Shown here: in pieces, positions 24,718 to 35,671 of the stretch
Layout of the letters: the number at the start of each line of letters is the position of its first letter
Position numbering within the stretch: position 1 is the first letter of the stretch
Origin: Chamaecrista fasciculata
Taxonomy: Eukaryota > Streptophyta > Magnoliopsida > Fabales > Fabaceae
Assembly (NCBI GenBank): GCA_003254925.1
Contig: QANZ01046319.1
Span: 66,976-130,975 of the forward strand
Length of the DNA stretch: 64,000 nt
Direction of reading: 5' to 3'
The notes under the pieces: generated by a model
Seen by the model: the letters and a program-made list of their open reading frames with translations, nothing else
What the model was told of the DNA's origin: nothing
The model's database searches: none
Position numbers and translations under genes: made by a program

Positions 24718-24837
24718 GACTTGATATCGGTGTTTAGCATATAATATGATTGATACAGACTTGATATCAGTGTTTAGCATATAATATGATTGATACAGAC
24801 TTGATATCTGTGTTTAGCAGATAATATCATACTTTAA
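24718..24837. repeat. Three tandem 40-bp repeats
   Basis: Units start at 24718, 24758 and 24798, each beginning gacttgatatc. The third differs at a few bases. A further short duplication, caacgcattggta or near it, occurs at about 24836 and 24889. The array lies directly upstream of the truncated UGT copy C and may mark its breakpoint. Confidence 0.85.
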
Positions 24838-24907
24838 CGCATTGGTAATGAAAATACACTAATATAGGACGTTGAGTAATGAAAATTCAACGCATTGGTA
24901 TATTACA

Positions 24908-25853
24908 TAAGGATTAAAAAAACACTCAATCCTACCCCTCCATCTCCTTCCTTCGTCTTCCTTTCGTCTCCATTAATCCCTCCCCTCCTCGCAGCCGCAT
25001 GGCCCAAACCTTCGATTTCATTCGCCAGAGCGCCGCCCACGCCGCCGCCGCGCTCACCCACATCTCGAAATCCTCCAAAATCGAAGCTTTCATCATCGAT
25101 TTCTTCTGTATCAATTCATCTCTTACAAAGTCCTCTGTTTCACTTAACACCCCTGTTTTCTACTTCTTCACTTCCGGCGCCGCCATTCTCTCCGCTTACT
25201 CTTACTTCCCAAAGATTGACGAACAATTTAACATTACCAACAAGAGCTTTAAGGATCTCGATATCTTGCTTCATCTTCCGGGAAACCCACCACTCAAGGC
25301 AAAACATATTGTCTCACAAATGCAAAACAGAGACGACCCTGCTTACAACGACATGTTATATTTCTGTTCCCATATCCCCAAATCAAACGGCATTCTTGTA
25401 AACACTTTCGAAGAGCTTGAACCCTTAGCGGTTAAGGCTATTCAAGATGCAGGAAGAGACCAGTTTCCTCCGGTTTACTACATCGGACCACTCATTGCCG
25501 AGCCGAAAGACCGAACCGGAACCATGAGAAGCCATGAGTGTTTGAAATGGCTAGACAAGCAGCCACGTGGAAGTGTTGTGTACTTGTGTTTCGGAAGTCG
25601 CGGGACGTTCTCGGTGTTACAATTGAAGGAGATCGCGGCGGCAATGGAGAGAAGCGAGCAGAGATTCTTATAGTTTTTGAAGAAACCGCCGGTGGATGAG
25701 AAACAGAGTATAACAGAGGATATAGGAATGGATTTTGATTTGGGTGAGATTTTGCCGAGTGGGTTTTTGGAGAGGACGAAGGAGAAGGGTATGGTGGTGA
25801 GATCGTGGGCTCCACAAGTGGAGGTGCTGAGTATGGAATCGGTGGGTGGGTTT

Positions 25854-25885
<32 letters not shown>

Positions 25886-26189
25886 AGCGGTGGTCGCCGG
25901 AGTTCCGATGATAGCGTGGCCGTTGTACTCAGAGCAGCAGATGAATAGAAATGAGCTTGTGGAGGATATGAAGACTGCGATTGGATTGGAGCATAGAGAA
26001 GAAGATGGGTTTGTGAATAGGGAGGAATTGGAGAAGAAAGTGAGGGAATTGATGGAGTCGGAGAAAGGGAAAGAGATAAGAGAGAGAAGCTTCAAGATGA
26101 AAGAAATGGCTGCGATGGCCATGGCACCAGATGGTTCATCCACGAAAGCGTTGAGCAAGTTTGTTGAAGGGTGGAACAGAAGTGGTTAA
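24908..26189 (+). pseudogene. UGT88-type pseudogene (copy C): 5'-truncated, premature stop, intronless
   Basis: UGT homology begins abruptly at about 24908 with the codons for [13 protein letters not shown]. The first ~60 residues, including the catalytic His, are missing. Reading continues in one frame through the first-domain Asp (IIDFF) to a TAG at 25671-25673. There the conserved Trp of RFLWVVKKP is replaced by the stop. The same frame then continues to 26189 through an intact-looking PSPG box with HCGWNS and AEQ. No intron interrupts WAPQVEVL, so it groups with copies D and E. A downstream ATG (24999) could start a shorter product, but it would lack the catalytic His. Confidence 0.9.
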
Positions 26190-27387
26190 AATTCTTGAAC
26201 AAGTTTTTTTATTTTTCTTTTTTTGGTAATCTTGAGGTAATTTGGAAGTGGTATATGATTATTTTCATTGCATATCTAGCTTGTTAGAATCTGTTATCAT
26301 ATAAATAATTGAGGAGTAGTCACCTTTGATATTCATAGTTTTGAATTTTCAATGTGGAGAATTAATCAAGGCTTATTATTATCTTTGGTACTTTTAATAG
26401 GAATAGAACTGACTATATTTGTTGCATATTAGTTGATCGATTTTAGTTATCTTTAGAAAGGAAAAACCGTTGCTGTCTGTAGAGTGTAGATTACCATCAT
26501 CCCTGCATGAACCATGGACATTACACTTTATCCAGTCAAACTCAGGACAACTCCACTTAATAAGTTGCTGCTCATATTTATTAACCTGCTCAACTCAGAG
26601 GCATCAAATTAAAACAAATTCTATCAATCTGTCTTTATATTATTTAAATCCATAGCCTTATCATTGAAGACCAGATCATTTCCTGGATCTTCAAAGTCAT
26701 CAAACAGTGACCTTCCACTCAACATCATTCTACCTGAATTCCCATCTTCTCCCTAAGATCAATCTGCACCAAACATATATAAGCATGATTACGTCTGATT
26801 TCTGCTTTTATCTTTGAGTTAGACAGTTGAAAATTGAGATAATATAGAATTTATGACAAAAACTAAATAAAATTATATTTTAGACAAACAGTATAATACA
26901 TAAAAATTTTCAAAATCAAAACGGACCTAAACAAGTTTTGGACTACAAGGCTCTTGGGTCACTCTTTTCACTTACTACAACAAAGCTTCTAATCACACCT
27001 TGAAGAATTAAGTTTATCTCTCATCATCTTGCAAACATTATATTATGAGTAATTTAAGAAGAGAGAATGTGGAAAATCAAATTATTAGAGATCATCTTTA
27101 TATATTGTTCCAATTTCATTACTCAATATATATTTTATATTATTATTCTAGAAGATTTAATTAAAAATATTATCTACTTGCTTCGGCAAATATGTTTTTA
27201 ATTTTTTATCACTTATTTGATTTTATATATATAGATATATTTAATCATAGTTCAAGATCTTAATTGTTGAGTATTGTATGAGATAATGTTTGATCCAGTA
27301 TTTTGACATTGAAGTTAAAGAGTTTGAAATTTTTATTAAAAGATGTAAATCATTGCTTGATGCATTAAATTTAAAAAGTTAAGAAAA
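26190..27387. other. 3' flank of UGT copy C; no gene seen
   Basis: AT-rich sequence with no coding signal. The 61-codon open frame at 26470-26655 is unremarkable. Confidence 0.4.
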
Positions 27388-27396
27388 CTTAAAAGT

Positions 27397-28609
27397 GAGA
27401 AAACCTACTTTTTATTCCTTTAATTATTACTGAATCAACGATTTAATCTCTGAATTGTAGGAAACTACAACTCAGCCCCTCAATTTTACACCTCCGTCTA
27501 CGTTTTGGTCTCTGAGTTGTTAACCATCTGTTAGTTTGATGACGTGGCCGTTAAATGATGATGTGTCATTGTTAAATGATGATATGGCTTCCAAATTATC
27601 TATCCTAGTCATATTTTATAAGTCAAAATCCTATTTTAGTCCCTTAAATTTACTTAAAATTTCATATTGATCCTTCAAGTTTCCACTCACTCATCATTAC
27701 AATCTAATCTTCATCTCAATTACATCGTTCCATTATCCAAGCTCACCAAATCGCTCCACAAAATCTTGCAGGGCACAACATGGCGACGAAGGATTTGTGA
27801 GTAATCGCTCAATTTTAAGTTTCCCGCCGTGCGATTCTTCACCATCATCATCATTGCCTCATCGACAGGAGCGAATAGCGTAAACTAATGAGGTCGATCG
27901 TTGTTGTTGTTGAGACCCAGAAACTGCAATTCAAGAAACGAAGCCATCTTAGAGCAACCTTTAGATCTCAAAACCCCACAAGCTTCCTCAAAAACCCATC
28001 CCATATCTTCATCATCATCATTCTTTCCCCTTTTCGAAACACACCGGAGATTCGAATTCCCTTCTTGGGCCTCCGCCATCGTCGCCGTCGTGATGGTGGG
28101 AGTTTGAATCTGAAACTGGGGATTGAAGAACTCGTCGATCCCGTAGATAGCGAGAGTGTCGTCGTCGAAGATGGGGGAGCCCTTGACAGTGACGTTGTTG
28201 AGGGAAACCCAATCGTTGAAATGATGATGATGATGATGATGCGATGATGATGATGATGTGGTGGTGAGGGTGAGGGAGTGATTGAGAAAGAGAGTGGCGA
28301 TCTTGGATTGAGATGAAGATTAGATTGTAACGATGAATGAGTGGAAACTTGAAAGGATCAATATGAAATTTTAAGCAAATTTAAGGGACTAAAATAGGAT
28401 TTTGGCTTATAAAATATGACTAAGATAGATAATTTGGAAGTCATATCATCATTTAATGGCCACGTCATTAGACTAATGGATGTTTAACAGCTCATGAACA
28501 AAACGTAGACCGAGGTGTAAAATTGAGGGACTGAGTTATAGTTTCTTACAATTCAGGGACTAAATCGTTGACTCAATAACAATTGAGGGACCAAAAAGTA
28601 AGTTTTCTC
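27397..28609. mobile_element. Pack-MULE-like element carrying a captured gene fragment
   Basis: Terminal inverted repeats of about 310 bp run from 27397 (gagaaaacctactttttatt) and end at 28609 (aaaaagtaagttttctc). The flanking 9-mers cttaaaagt (27388-27396) and tttaaaagt (28610-28618) match at 8 of 9 bases, typical of Mutator-like insertion. The interior is GC-rich and coding-like, unlike the arms. This is the structure of a Pack-MULE, a non-autonomous Mutator element that has picked up host gene sequence. Confidence 0.85.
27885..28305 (-). pseudogene. Captured fragment of a fasciclin-like (FAS1-domain) protein gene
   Basis: On the minus strand one frame stays open for about 140 codons from 28305 to the stop ending at 27885. 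It contains KIATLFLNHSLTL, then a Ser/His run, NDWVSLNNVTVKGSPIF and TLAIYGIDEFF. The pattern 'V-G-P-I-F-D-D-T-L-IYGID-FF' is the conserved C-terminal part of FAS1 domains in fasciclin-like arabinogalactan proteins, which act at the cell surface. The tail (KRGKNDDDEDMGWVFEEACGVL onward) is not recognised. There is no signal peptide or full FAS1 domain, so it is a fragment. The intact frame is unusual for a dead capture. Confidence 0.65.
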
Positions 28610-28618
28610 TTTAAAAGT

Positions 28619-30100
28619 ATTCAGTCAAAATAAAAAAAAAAAGGAAAATTTAAAAGTGTATATATATATATATATTTGAATCAAAAGGAACAGATTACAA
28701 AATGCAAGAAAAATGACCTACTATACTGCGGTCGATAGTAAAAGTGGTACTTGAAAGATTGGTTGGTTGGTTGTGTTGTAATAAAAGATTGTGTTGTAAC
28801 ATTGAAAGTAATAAAAGAGAATTAGATATGAGACTCTAGATGTCTTTGTACAAAATTGCATGATTGGTTGTGTTGTCCCCGGCGTTGACTATGCTATTGA
28901 TGATTCTCTCTTTTGGAGACCAAATCATGACTTGACGAATATTTATCCGCAGATTTAAAAGTATATTGAAGTTTACAATATATAAAGTTAAAAATACTTT
29001 GTAAAATTAGTATGTATCCAAAAAAAAAAACCCAGAAAAAACACAAACAGATTATGGGATAATGAACTTGAAAGAGTTTGAAAATGTTGCTGAGAGGATA
29101 AATTTACTTTTCTTTTTTTAATATTCAAGCAGAGACTATTTCTTTTTTTTTTTTTTTGCCAAAAGAGATTATTTCTTTTTTAGTAGTAGTAATAATAATA
29201 ATACTATATTGTTTTGGTATAAACCAATCCACCGTCGAAAACAGTGACTAATCCCTCTGTCGTGGGTCCTCCACTTAAGGATAAAAAAACAAAAATATAA
29301 ATATAGATAAAAGGGAAAGCCCAAAAATGATACTAGGAACTATTGAATTAACTATTGATAATGTACGGCAATCAAAATATAAAATAATAAAAAAGCAAAG
29401 AAATTAATAAATCATGAGCCCCGCCCCATAAAATTGTTAGCAAATTTTATCTTAAAAAACTGTAATTTGGGCGGGAAAAAAGGGATTCTAGAGTGTTTTT
29501 CTTATATATAGATAAGATAAGATACTATAGATAAAGATGGATCATGTGATGCAAAGAATCAAACAACTTGTCAATTATAAATCATATGAATGTCTTCGTG
29601 TATTAGTTTAAATCAATTTGTATTACTTATCTGCAAAACAACAAAATTTGCTTACTCCGATTGCTTTTGAATATTGCCTCGTGGTCATCTATACGAATTC
29701 ACATGTTCATTACAATATATGGTTGGTGATCAATGATTTATATCTTTAAATTAAACAATTCCTACCACTTACTAAATTTAATCCTCTATACAATTTTCTT
29801 ATCAATACAAGTATACAACGTAGGAATATGAGAAGTCCACTCAATCATTCATGCTGGCCATATGATATTTCTTTTTTTCTTTTTTATGGCCTAAAGGCCA
29901 TATGATATGATGTTTCTCCCCATCTAATTAACTTTGTCAAACAAGACAAGTGAACAGGTTCCTAAATCCTAACCTATATATGAAAGGGGTTTAATTGGAG
30001 CATAAATTATAGATAACATCACTATTTTGCATTTTATCTTTTCCTTCTATAATTCTCGTTTCAAGTCACAAGCACACACTCTCTCTTTCTCTCTCAAAAG
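28619..30100. other. Upstream spacer of UGT copy D
   Basis: No gene was seen. It includes a short (TA)n near 28657-28674. A weak TATATATG motif lies near 29974, about 125 bases before the start codon of copy D. Confidence 0.4.
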
Positions 30101-31216
30101 ATGCAGCAAACCATAGTTCTGTATCCTGCTCCTGGTATCAGCCACGTCATCTCCATGGTGGAGCTTGGCAAGCTCCTCGTCCGCCACTACCCAAACTCCT
30201 TCTCCATCACCATCTTCCTCACCACCGGCTTCCACCACTCTTCCTCCATTGATTCCTACATTAACAGCATCTCTCAATCCTACCCTTCTATTTCCTTTCA
30301 CTCCCTTCCTTTTGTCGCCTTCGAACCTTCTTCTCTCAAATACCTTGCTAACCTCTTCGAATTCATTCATCTTAACGCACCACACGTGGCCTCTGCTCTC
30401 ACCCATCTCTCTAAATCATCCAAAATCCCAGCTTTAATCATCGACTTCTTCTGCGCTTCAGCAATTCCCATAGCTTCTTCTCTTAACATCCCATGTTTCT
30501 ACTTCTATACCTCCGGAGCCTCCTCTCTTGCCGCCTGCGCTTACATTCCCAAAATTCACCAACTGATCGATGGTAGTTTCAAGGATCTCTCTATCGATAT
30601 TCACTTACCCGGAAATCCCCCACTCAAGTCGTATCACATGATGGAGCCTTTGCTCGATCGTAACGAATCTACTTACTGGGACATGCAACACTTCTGTTCC
30701 CAATTGTCCAAATCTGACGGCATCATCATTAACACATTTCGCGAGCTTGAGCCCGTGGCAACCGACGCTGTCACAGGCGGCGCGTGCTTCCTAGACCCCG
30801 ACGCGCCGCCCCCTGCTTTCTACATCGGCCCTCTCATTGTTGATCGGAGTGGCACCGAAGAAGAAGAAGGGAAAAAAACAGGGGAAGCAGAAACAGGGGA
30901 TGAAACAGAGTGTTTGAAATGGCTAGAGAAACAGCCAAGCAGAAGCGTATTGTACTTGTGCTTCGGAAGTCGTGGATCGTTCTCGGTGTCACAATTGAAG
31001 GAGATCGCCGAGGCGTTGGAGAGGAGCGAACAGAGATTCTTATGGGTAGTGAAGAAACCGCCGATGGATGAGAGTACGAAGCAGAATTTGGATACAAGTT
31101 CGGATTTTGATTTGGGTTCGGTGTTGCCAAATGGGTTCATAGAGAGGACGAAGGAGAAGGGGATGGTAGTGAAGTCGTGGGCCCCACAAGTGGAGGTTCT
31201 GAGTAAGGAATCGGTG

Positions 31217-31249
<33 letters not shown>

Positions 31250-31555
31250 GTGTTGGAGGCCGTGGTTGCCGGAGTTCCGATGATAGCATGGCCGTTGTAT
31301 GCAGAGCAGCACATAAATAGGAATGAGCTGGTGGAAGATATGAAGATGGCGATAGGGTTGGAACACAGAAAGGAAGATGGGTTTGTGAGTGGGGATGAAT
31401 TGGAGAAGAAAGTGAGAGACTTGATGAAATCAGAGAAAGGGAGAGAGATGAGAGAGAGAAGCTTGAAGATGAAAGAAATGGCTTTATCAGCCATGGCAGC
31501 AGATGGTTCATCCAAGAAAGATTTGAACAAGTTGGTGGAGAGATGGATTAGTTAG
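30101..31555 (+). CDS. UGT88-like: UDP-glycosyltransferase, UGT88 type (copy D), intronless
   Basis: A single uninterrupted frame of 484 codons starts [12 protein letters not shown] and ends at TAG 31553-31555. Catalytic His is H15, but the residue before it is Ser (GISH), where copies A, B and F have Gly. The partner Asp is D115 (IIDFF). The PSPG box spans about residues 360-403 with WAPQ, HCGWNS and terminal AEQ. The intron that splits this box in copies A, B and F is absent, and the junction codons read CAA GTG without leftover bases. A Glu/Lys-rich loop at about residues 249-265 is a few residues longer than in the other copies. Copy D is most similar to copy E, including the sequence just after the stop. 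Donor is probably UDP-glucose; acceptor unknown. Confidence 0.93.
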
Positions 31556-32640
31556 TGGTTCTTGAAACTTGATTGTACTATAATTTGAACCTAAAATATC
31601 ATTAATGCTTCAATAAAAATTGCTATTAATTCAGCTTTCTGTTTTAAAATTTCATGTATAATTAAGAAATTTGCTCTTCAAATGATCTATAGTTGTAGAT
31701 CGCGTCAAAACACATATAAAATAGATAATTTTATTAGATTTTTAAAGTAATAAAAATGGTCTCATAAAAATGTAGTTTTTTTAATTTATATATTTATTAA
31801 AGGGGAGAACATAGAAAGTGAAACACATAAATCGGAGGCACAACCATATGCTTCTTTGCGATACATGCATGTAATGAGAAAAACTGCCATATATATACTA
31901 GAGGCTTTGCGTGCCCGTAAAATAAATGAGGGACTAAATCATTAATTCAGTAAAAAAGAAGGGATCAAATAATAATTTTCCTCTTATTATTAATTTAGGG
32001 CACGCAAATATGTATGTAAAATAAATTAAGGACTAAATCGTTAACTCAGTAAAAAAGAAGGGATCAAATAATAATTTTCCTCTTATTATTAATTTTATAC
32101 TATAGTTTTAAAATGTGAACGACCAGAAAGGGGTGGAGCTATATATATATATATAACACCTTTGAGATGGGTAGAGTATGCATATATTGGTGATGAGGAC
32201 AAGTCTAAAGAAGCATTGAGTATTAAGTTTTATGAGAGTTTGCTCAATGTACACAAGCAGTTAACTGATTTATACCATGTCTCACGAAAGGAGTAGTTAT
32301 CATGCATCACAATTGCAGGGCTACTATTAGAAAAGGAACAAAATTAGATAAAAGTTATTTGTCATCTTGTTTATGTTTGTGAATTTTGTAGTTTTAATTA
32401 ATAATGTTATACTGAAAGTTGAAATTCACAAACATAAACATAAACAAGATGACAATACTCAATGTTCTTTAGACTTGTTTAAAAAAAATAATTAGTAGTT
32501 GCAGTAATTAACTAGTACTTCTTTGAGCCAAATGTATGAGCTTAATTCTAAATTAGATCTAAATATTTATTTGTTTATATTTCTTTCAAAACCTTTTCTC
32601 CTGCTTTTATTTTAGATGCTGCCCAAAGAGATGCTATAGA
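31556..32640. repeat. Spacer with a dispersed 'ctttgcgtgccc' repeat and a palindrome
   Basis: Positions about 31898-32150 contain a repeat starting ctagaggctttgcgtgccc and ending near gaccagaaaggggtgga. An internal ~110-bp block is duplicated in tandem. A related copy lies in an intron of the polymerase gene at 57024-57215. At about 32353-32455 a hairpin has arms near tgtcatcttgtttatgtttg. An outer pair of arms (32204-32230 with 32455-32482) is also complementary. No gene is present. Confidence 0.55.
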
Positions 32641-33650
32641 ATGGTTTTTCCTTGCTGAAAAATCAACTGATTCTTGCCTCTCAACCTTTACTCACATCAA
32701 ATGGCTTTCCCGCCCATGGATTGGTGGAAGCTAAATACAGATGGTGCTTAGCTTGCTCCTCTTCTGACCCTAATAATCCTAATGGAATAATTAGTGTCAG
32801 GGGTATCATTAGAGATCATGTTGGTAACTGGTGTAGCGGCTTCAACAAAGCCCTTGGTTTTGGGACTAGCCTTCTAGTCGAGCTTTGGACCATCCATATA
32901 GGAATTGATCTTGCTTTACAAGATGGATACTTTAATCACATTATAGAATCTGATTGCTCTCATGCCATAGACCTCCTTAACAATGATCATTTGTCTGCCT
33001 CTCATCATTATAGTGTTATCATATCGTCTTGCAAGTCAAAGTGTGGTGCCCTCCAGCAGTATAAATTGCAGCATATTCACCATGAAGGAAACTAATATGC
33101 AGACATCCTTGCAAAATCTTTTTCCCAGGATGCTTTTGATTTAGTTGTTTTCGATAGGATGCCTGCCTCTTTGAATGTATCTTTCCTTGCTGATTTTATG
33201 GGGACCTAGGAAGCATGGACACTGACACGGACACGGGACACGACACGGACACGGACACAGCGACACGCTAAACTCTCAAAATTACGCGACACGACACGTC
33301 ATATATTTATATATATAAATAATTAAATATTCATAATTTTTAATGAAAAAATTGAAAATTACAAGTTTTATTCATAATATATGTCATATGTATTATTATT
33401 TTCTCTTATATGTCATGTTAAGGTCACAAAAAATTGATTTATATTTTAAAATTTATGAATATGTGTCGTGTCGGTGTCGTACGGGTGTTGGACACTGACA
33501 CGTGTCTGACACGGCGACACGCCCTCAAAATGAAGTGTCCATGCTTCTTAGATGGGGACTAATCACCCCGGTAGAATAGGAGTTAGTTGATTCTGTTTGT
33601 AATCCTGAATTTGTTTTTATTTAATGAACTTCCCTTTTTATATAAAAAAA
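32640..33650 (+). mobile_element. 3' end of a LINE with a decayed RNase H domain, ending in poly(A)
   Basis: Translation gives WWKLNTDGA near 32722-32750, the first RNase H Asp motif, ending in a stop. In another frame NGIISVRGIIRDHVGNW, the motif ELWTIHIGIDLALQDGY (the ELWA region) and ESDCSHAIDLL follow, then HEGN at about 33091. Plant LINEs of the 'RVT_3' type end this way. A frame break near 32750 and a stop at 33094 make it inactive. The element resumes after an inserted MITE and ends in an A-run at about 33644. The 5' end is truncated, as is usual for LINE copies. Confidence 0.75.
33206..33551. mobile_element. hAT-type MITE, 'gacacg' family, copy 2, nested in the LINE
   Basis: The 18-bp terminal inverted repeats are ctaggaagcatggacact and agtgtccatgcttcttag, with one mismatch. 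Perfect 8-bp target duplications atggggac lie at 33198-33205 and 33552-33559, so this is a hAT insertion into the LINE 3' region. The interior has GC-rich ggacacgg arrays at both ends and an AT-rich core. It is the better-preserved relative of 11900-12250. Confidence 0.9.
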
Positions 33651-34803
33651 AAAAGAGATGCAAGTATAACCAAAACAATATCATCAAATGTTCTCTACGT
33701 AGCAAGAATTCTATCAATTTTGTTCTTCATACCTTCAAAAAATTTTCCGATCATATAGTTCATGCAGCTACTGTCAATATAATTTCTATATAATGATGAA
33801 ATGACTCTAACTAAAATAAACAAATATATATAATCATACTCTCAAGTATGGGGATATATAATGGTAAAAATACTAATCAGTTGATGTTGATATTCCTTTA
33901 ATCAACACAATTCTTAATTTCTTTTAAGGTAGTAAAGTCATGTATTTCAATGTTTATGGAATAAACTAATAAAGTGAATAAGGTGATAGTTTGAATGGGT
34001 AAAGTATAGTTTTTTCTTTAAGGACACCCAATAATCAAGTGTCACATGGATCCTGATTTGTTTTTAAATTAATAAAAAGCTGACTCGCTGCCGCGTTTCA
34101 ATGCTGATATTAGCGTATCACTGTTATATATTATTTTTATTATTTACTTGGCTTGCAGCGGTTCCAAGCGCCGCCAATATTTTATTTTCATTAAAAGCAT
34201 AAGAAAGAAACGATCTTAACGGAAAGAAAAATAAAAAATTATCATGAATTAATTATGAACTAATTTTTTTAACAAAATTAAACAATAAAAAATTATTACT
34301 AATTCAGTAATTATCATACTAAAATTTTCTAAATTTTAGTTTCTAATTAATAGTAATAAAAAAAATTTCACTACATTCTCAAATAATTTTGTTTTTTCAT
34401 TATAAAATAAATTAATAATACTCATGACTTAATTCCCGAACGAGATTAGTCTTCGCCTAAACTGTTAGACGGATAGGCGGGGATACCCATGGCTTAACAA
34501 AAAAAAAATCCTCCAACAATATCGATTCCAGAACTCAAATCTAAGTCTCTCAATTTATCGTGCAACTCACTTACCATTGTACCAATCACTTATTGGTAAA
34601 ATTTATAATATTTTTTTGTTACAAAAAATATGTAATATTTATTAAGAGAATTTTATAAAAAGCTTTATATCTTAAGCTAACTAATTTAGCTCCATTAAAT
34701 TTGCCTATTTCATTTTGAGATTTGTGCAATGTTGAAAATGAAAAAGGCTGAAAATTAGTTAGCTTACACTCTGTAAAACTTTTTACAGCATTACTCTATT
34801 TAT
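33651..34803. other. AT-rich spacer; no gene seen
   Basis: No coding signal. The stretch at about 34430-34600 looks like a degraded dispersed repeat. Confidence 0.4.
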
Positions 34804-34806
34804 TAA

Positions 34807-35307
34807 GGCCCCGTTTGGTACCCATGAAATGGGTTTTACAATGTAAAAGGGCACGGATTCCAAGATTTTCATGTGTTTGGTATGGTAATTTGAGCTATGT
34901 AAAGTGGATTACAATGTAAAGGGTTTTACATTACATAGGCCATTTTTCTTTACTTCACATTTCTGATGTAATCCAAGTCGGCGACTCCGGCGGTGTACGA
35001 CGGCGCCGACCACCGTGGACGGCGACTCCGACCACCGTGGACGGCGGCGACGACCACCGTGGACGGCGGCGCCGACCACCGTGGACGGGGGTGGTAGGCG
35101 GCGGCGGCGGTCTGGTGGTGGTTGTGGGAAGGGCATTTTTGTCATTTTTTTCTATATCTATTTTACTTTCCCTCCCCTACCTTTTTATACCAAACACTTT
35201 CAATTTTTACCTACTTTACATTCCCTCAACTACTTTTCCTTTCCCTCACAATTTTTCCCTTATAAAACCCTTTCCTTTACATAACTCACATCCTACCAAA
35301 CGGAGCC
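34807..35307. mobile_element. PIF/Harbinger-like MITE upstream of UGT copy E
   Basis: The termini are ggccccgtttggta and taccaaacggagcc, with 3-bp TAA duplications (34804-34806 and 35308-35310). This fits the PIF/Harbinger preference for a 3-bp T-A-rich target, although short TSDs are weak evidence. Arms contain ttacaatgtaaa-type sequence. The middle has a GC-rich minisatellite (separate entry). The element ends 364 bases before the start codon of copy E. The Arg-rich open frames across it come from the minisatellite. Confidence 0.72.
35007..35094. repeat. Four tandem 22-bp GC-rich repeats
   Basis: Units begin cgaccaccgtggacgg at 35007, 35029, 35051 and 35073. They lie inside the MITE and stand out sharply from the AT-rich surroundings. 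They include several CpG sites. Confidence 0.88.
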
Positions 35308-35454
35308 TAACTATATTAGGCAGGGGTGTACAAAAATTCATTGATAGTACTCTTAAGGAAAAAGAAAAACAAAAATTATAGTTCTTTGCAGTTTGCACTC
35401 AGTCTGTCAGTCAGTCACATTGTGCAAGGCTGATATATATTTCTGTTTTCTTCA

Positions 35455-35520
35455 CACGTGCATGTTTTTCTTTCTTTCTTTCTTTCTTTTTTCCCCTTCC
35501 CAACTATAAATCAGAACCAA
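35455..35520 (+). promoter_or_regulatory. Candidate core promoter of UGT copy E
   Basis: A CACGTG G-box core at 35455-35460 is followed by a (TTTC)n pyrimidine tract at about 35469-35492. A TATAAA box lies at 35515-35520, 152 bases before the start codon. CT-rich leader sequence follows. The arrangement is typical of plant promoters. Activity is inferred only. Confidence 0.5.
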
Positions 35521-35671
35521 TAGCATTTCACTGATTCACCCACTATCTAGCCCGACATAAATAAGACATCTCTCCCACCATTACTACTCACTACTCATAA
35601 GTCACAAGCATATTCTCTCTCTCTCATTCGTCCACCCCTTCTTTCTCAATTCGTCTCCTCCAAAAGCAAAA

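Noticed and set aside
28018..28247. Plus-strand and second minus-strand open frames in the Pack-MULE
   Set aside because: They overlap the minus-strand fasciclin-like frame, have low-complexity Met/His/Asp runs from GAT repeats, and show no family motif.
34909..35381. Arg/Pro-rich open frames on both strands near 35 kb
   Set aside because: They arise from the 22-bp GC-rich minisatellite inside a MITE and are not conserved-looking proteins.
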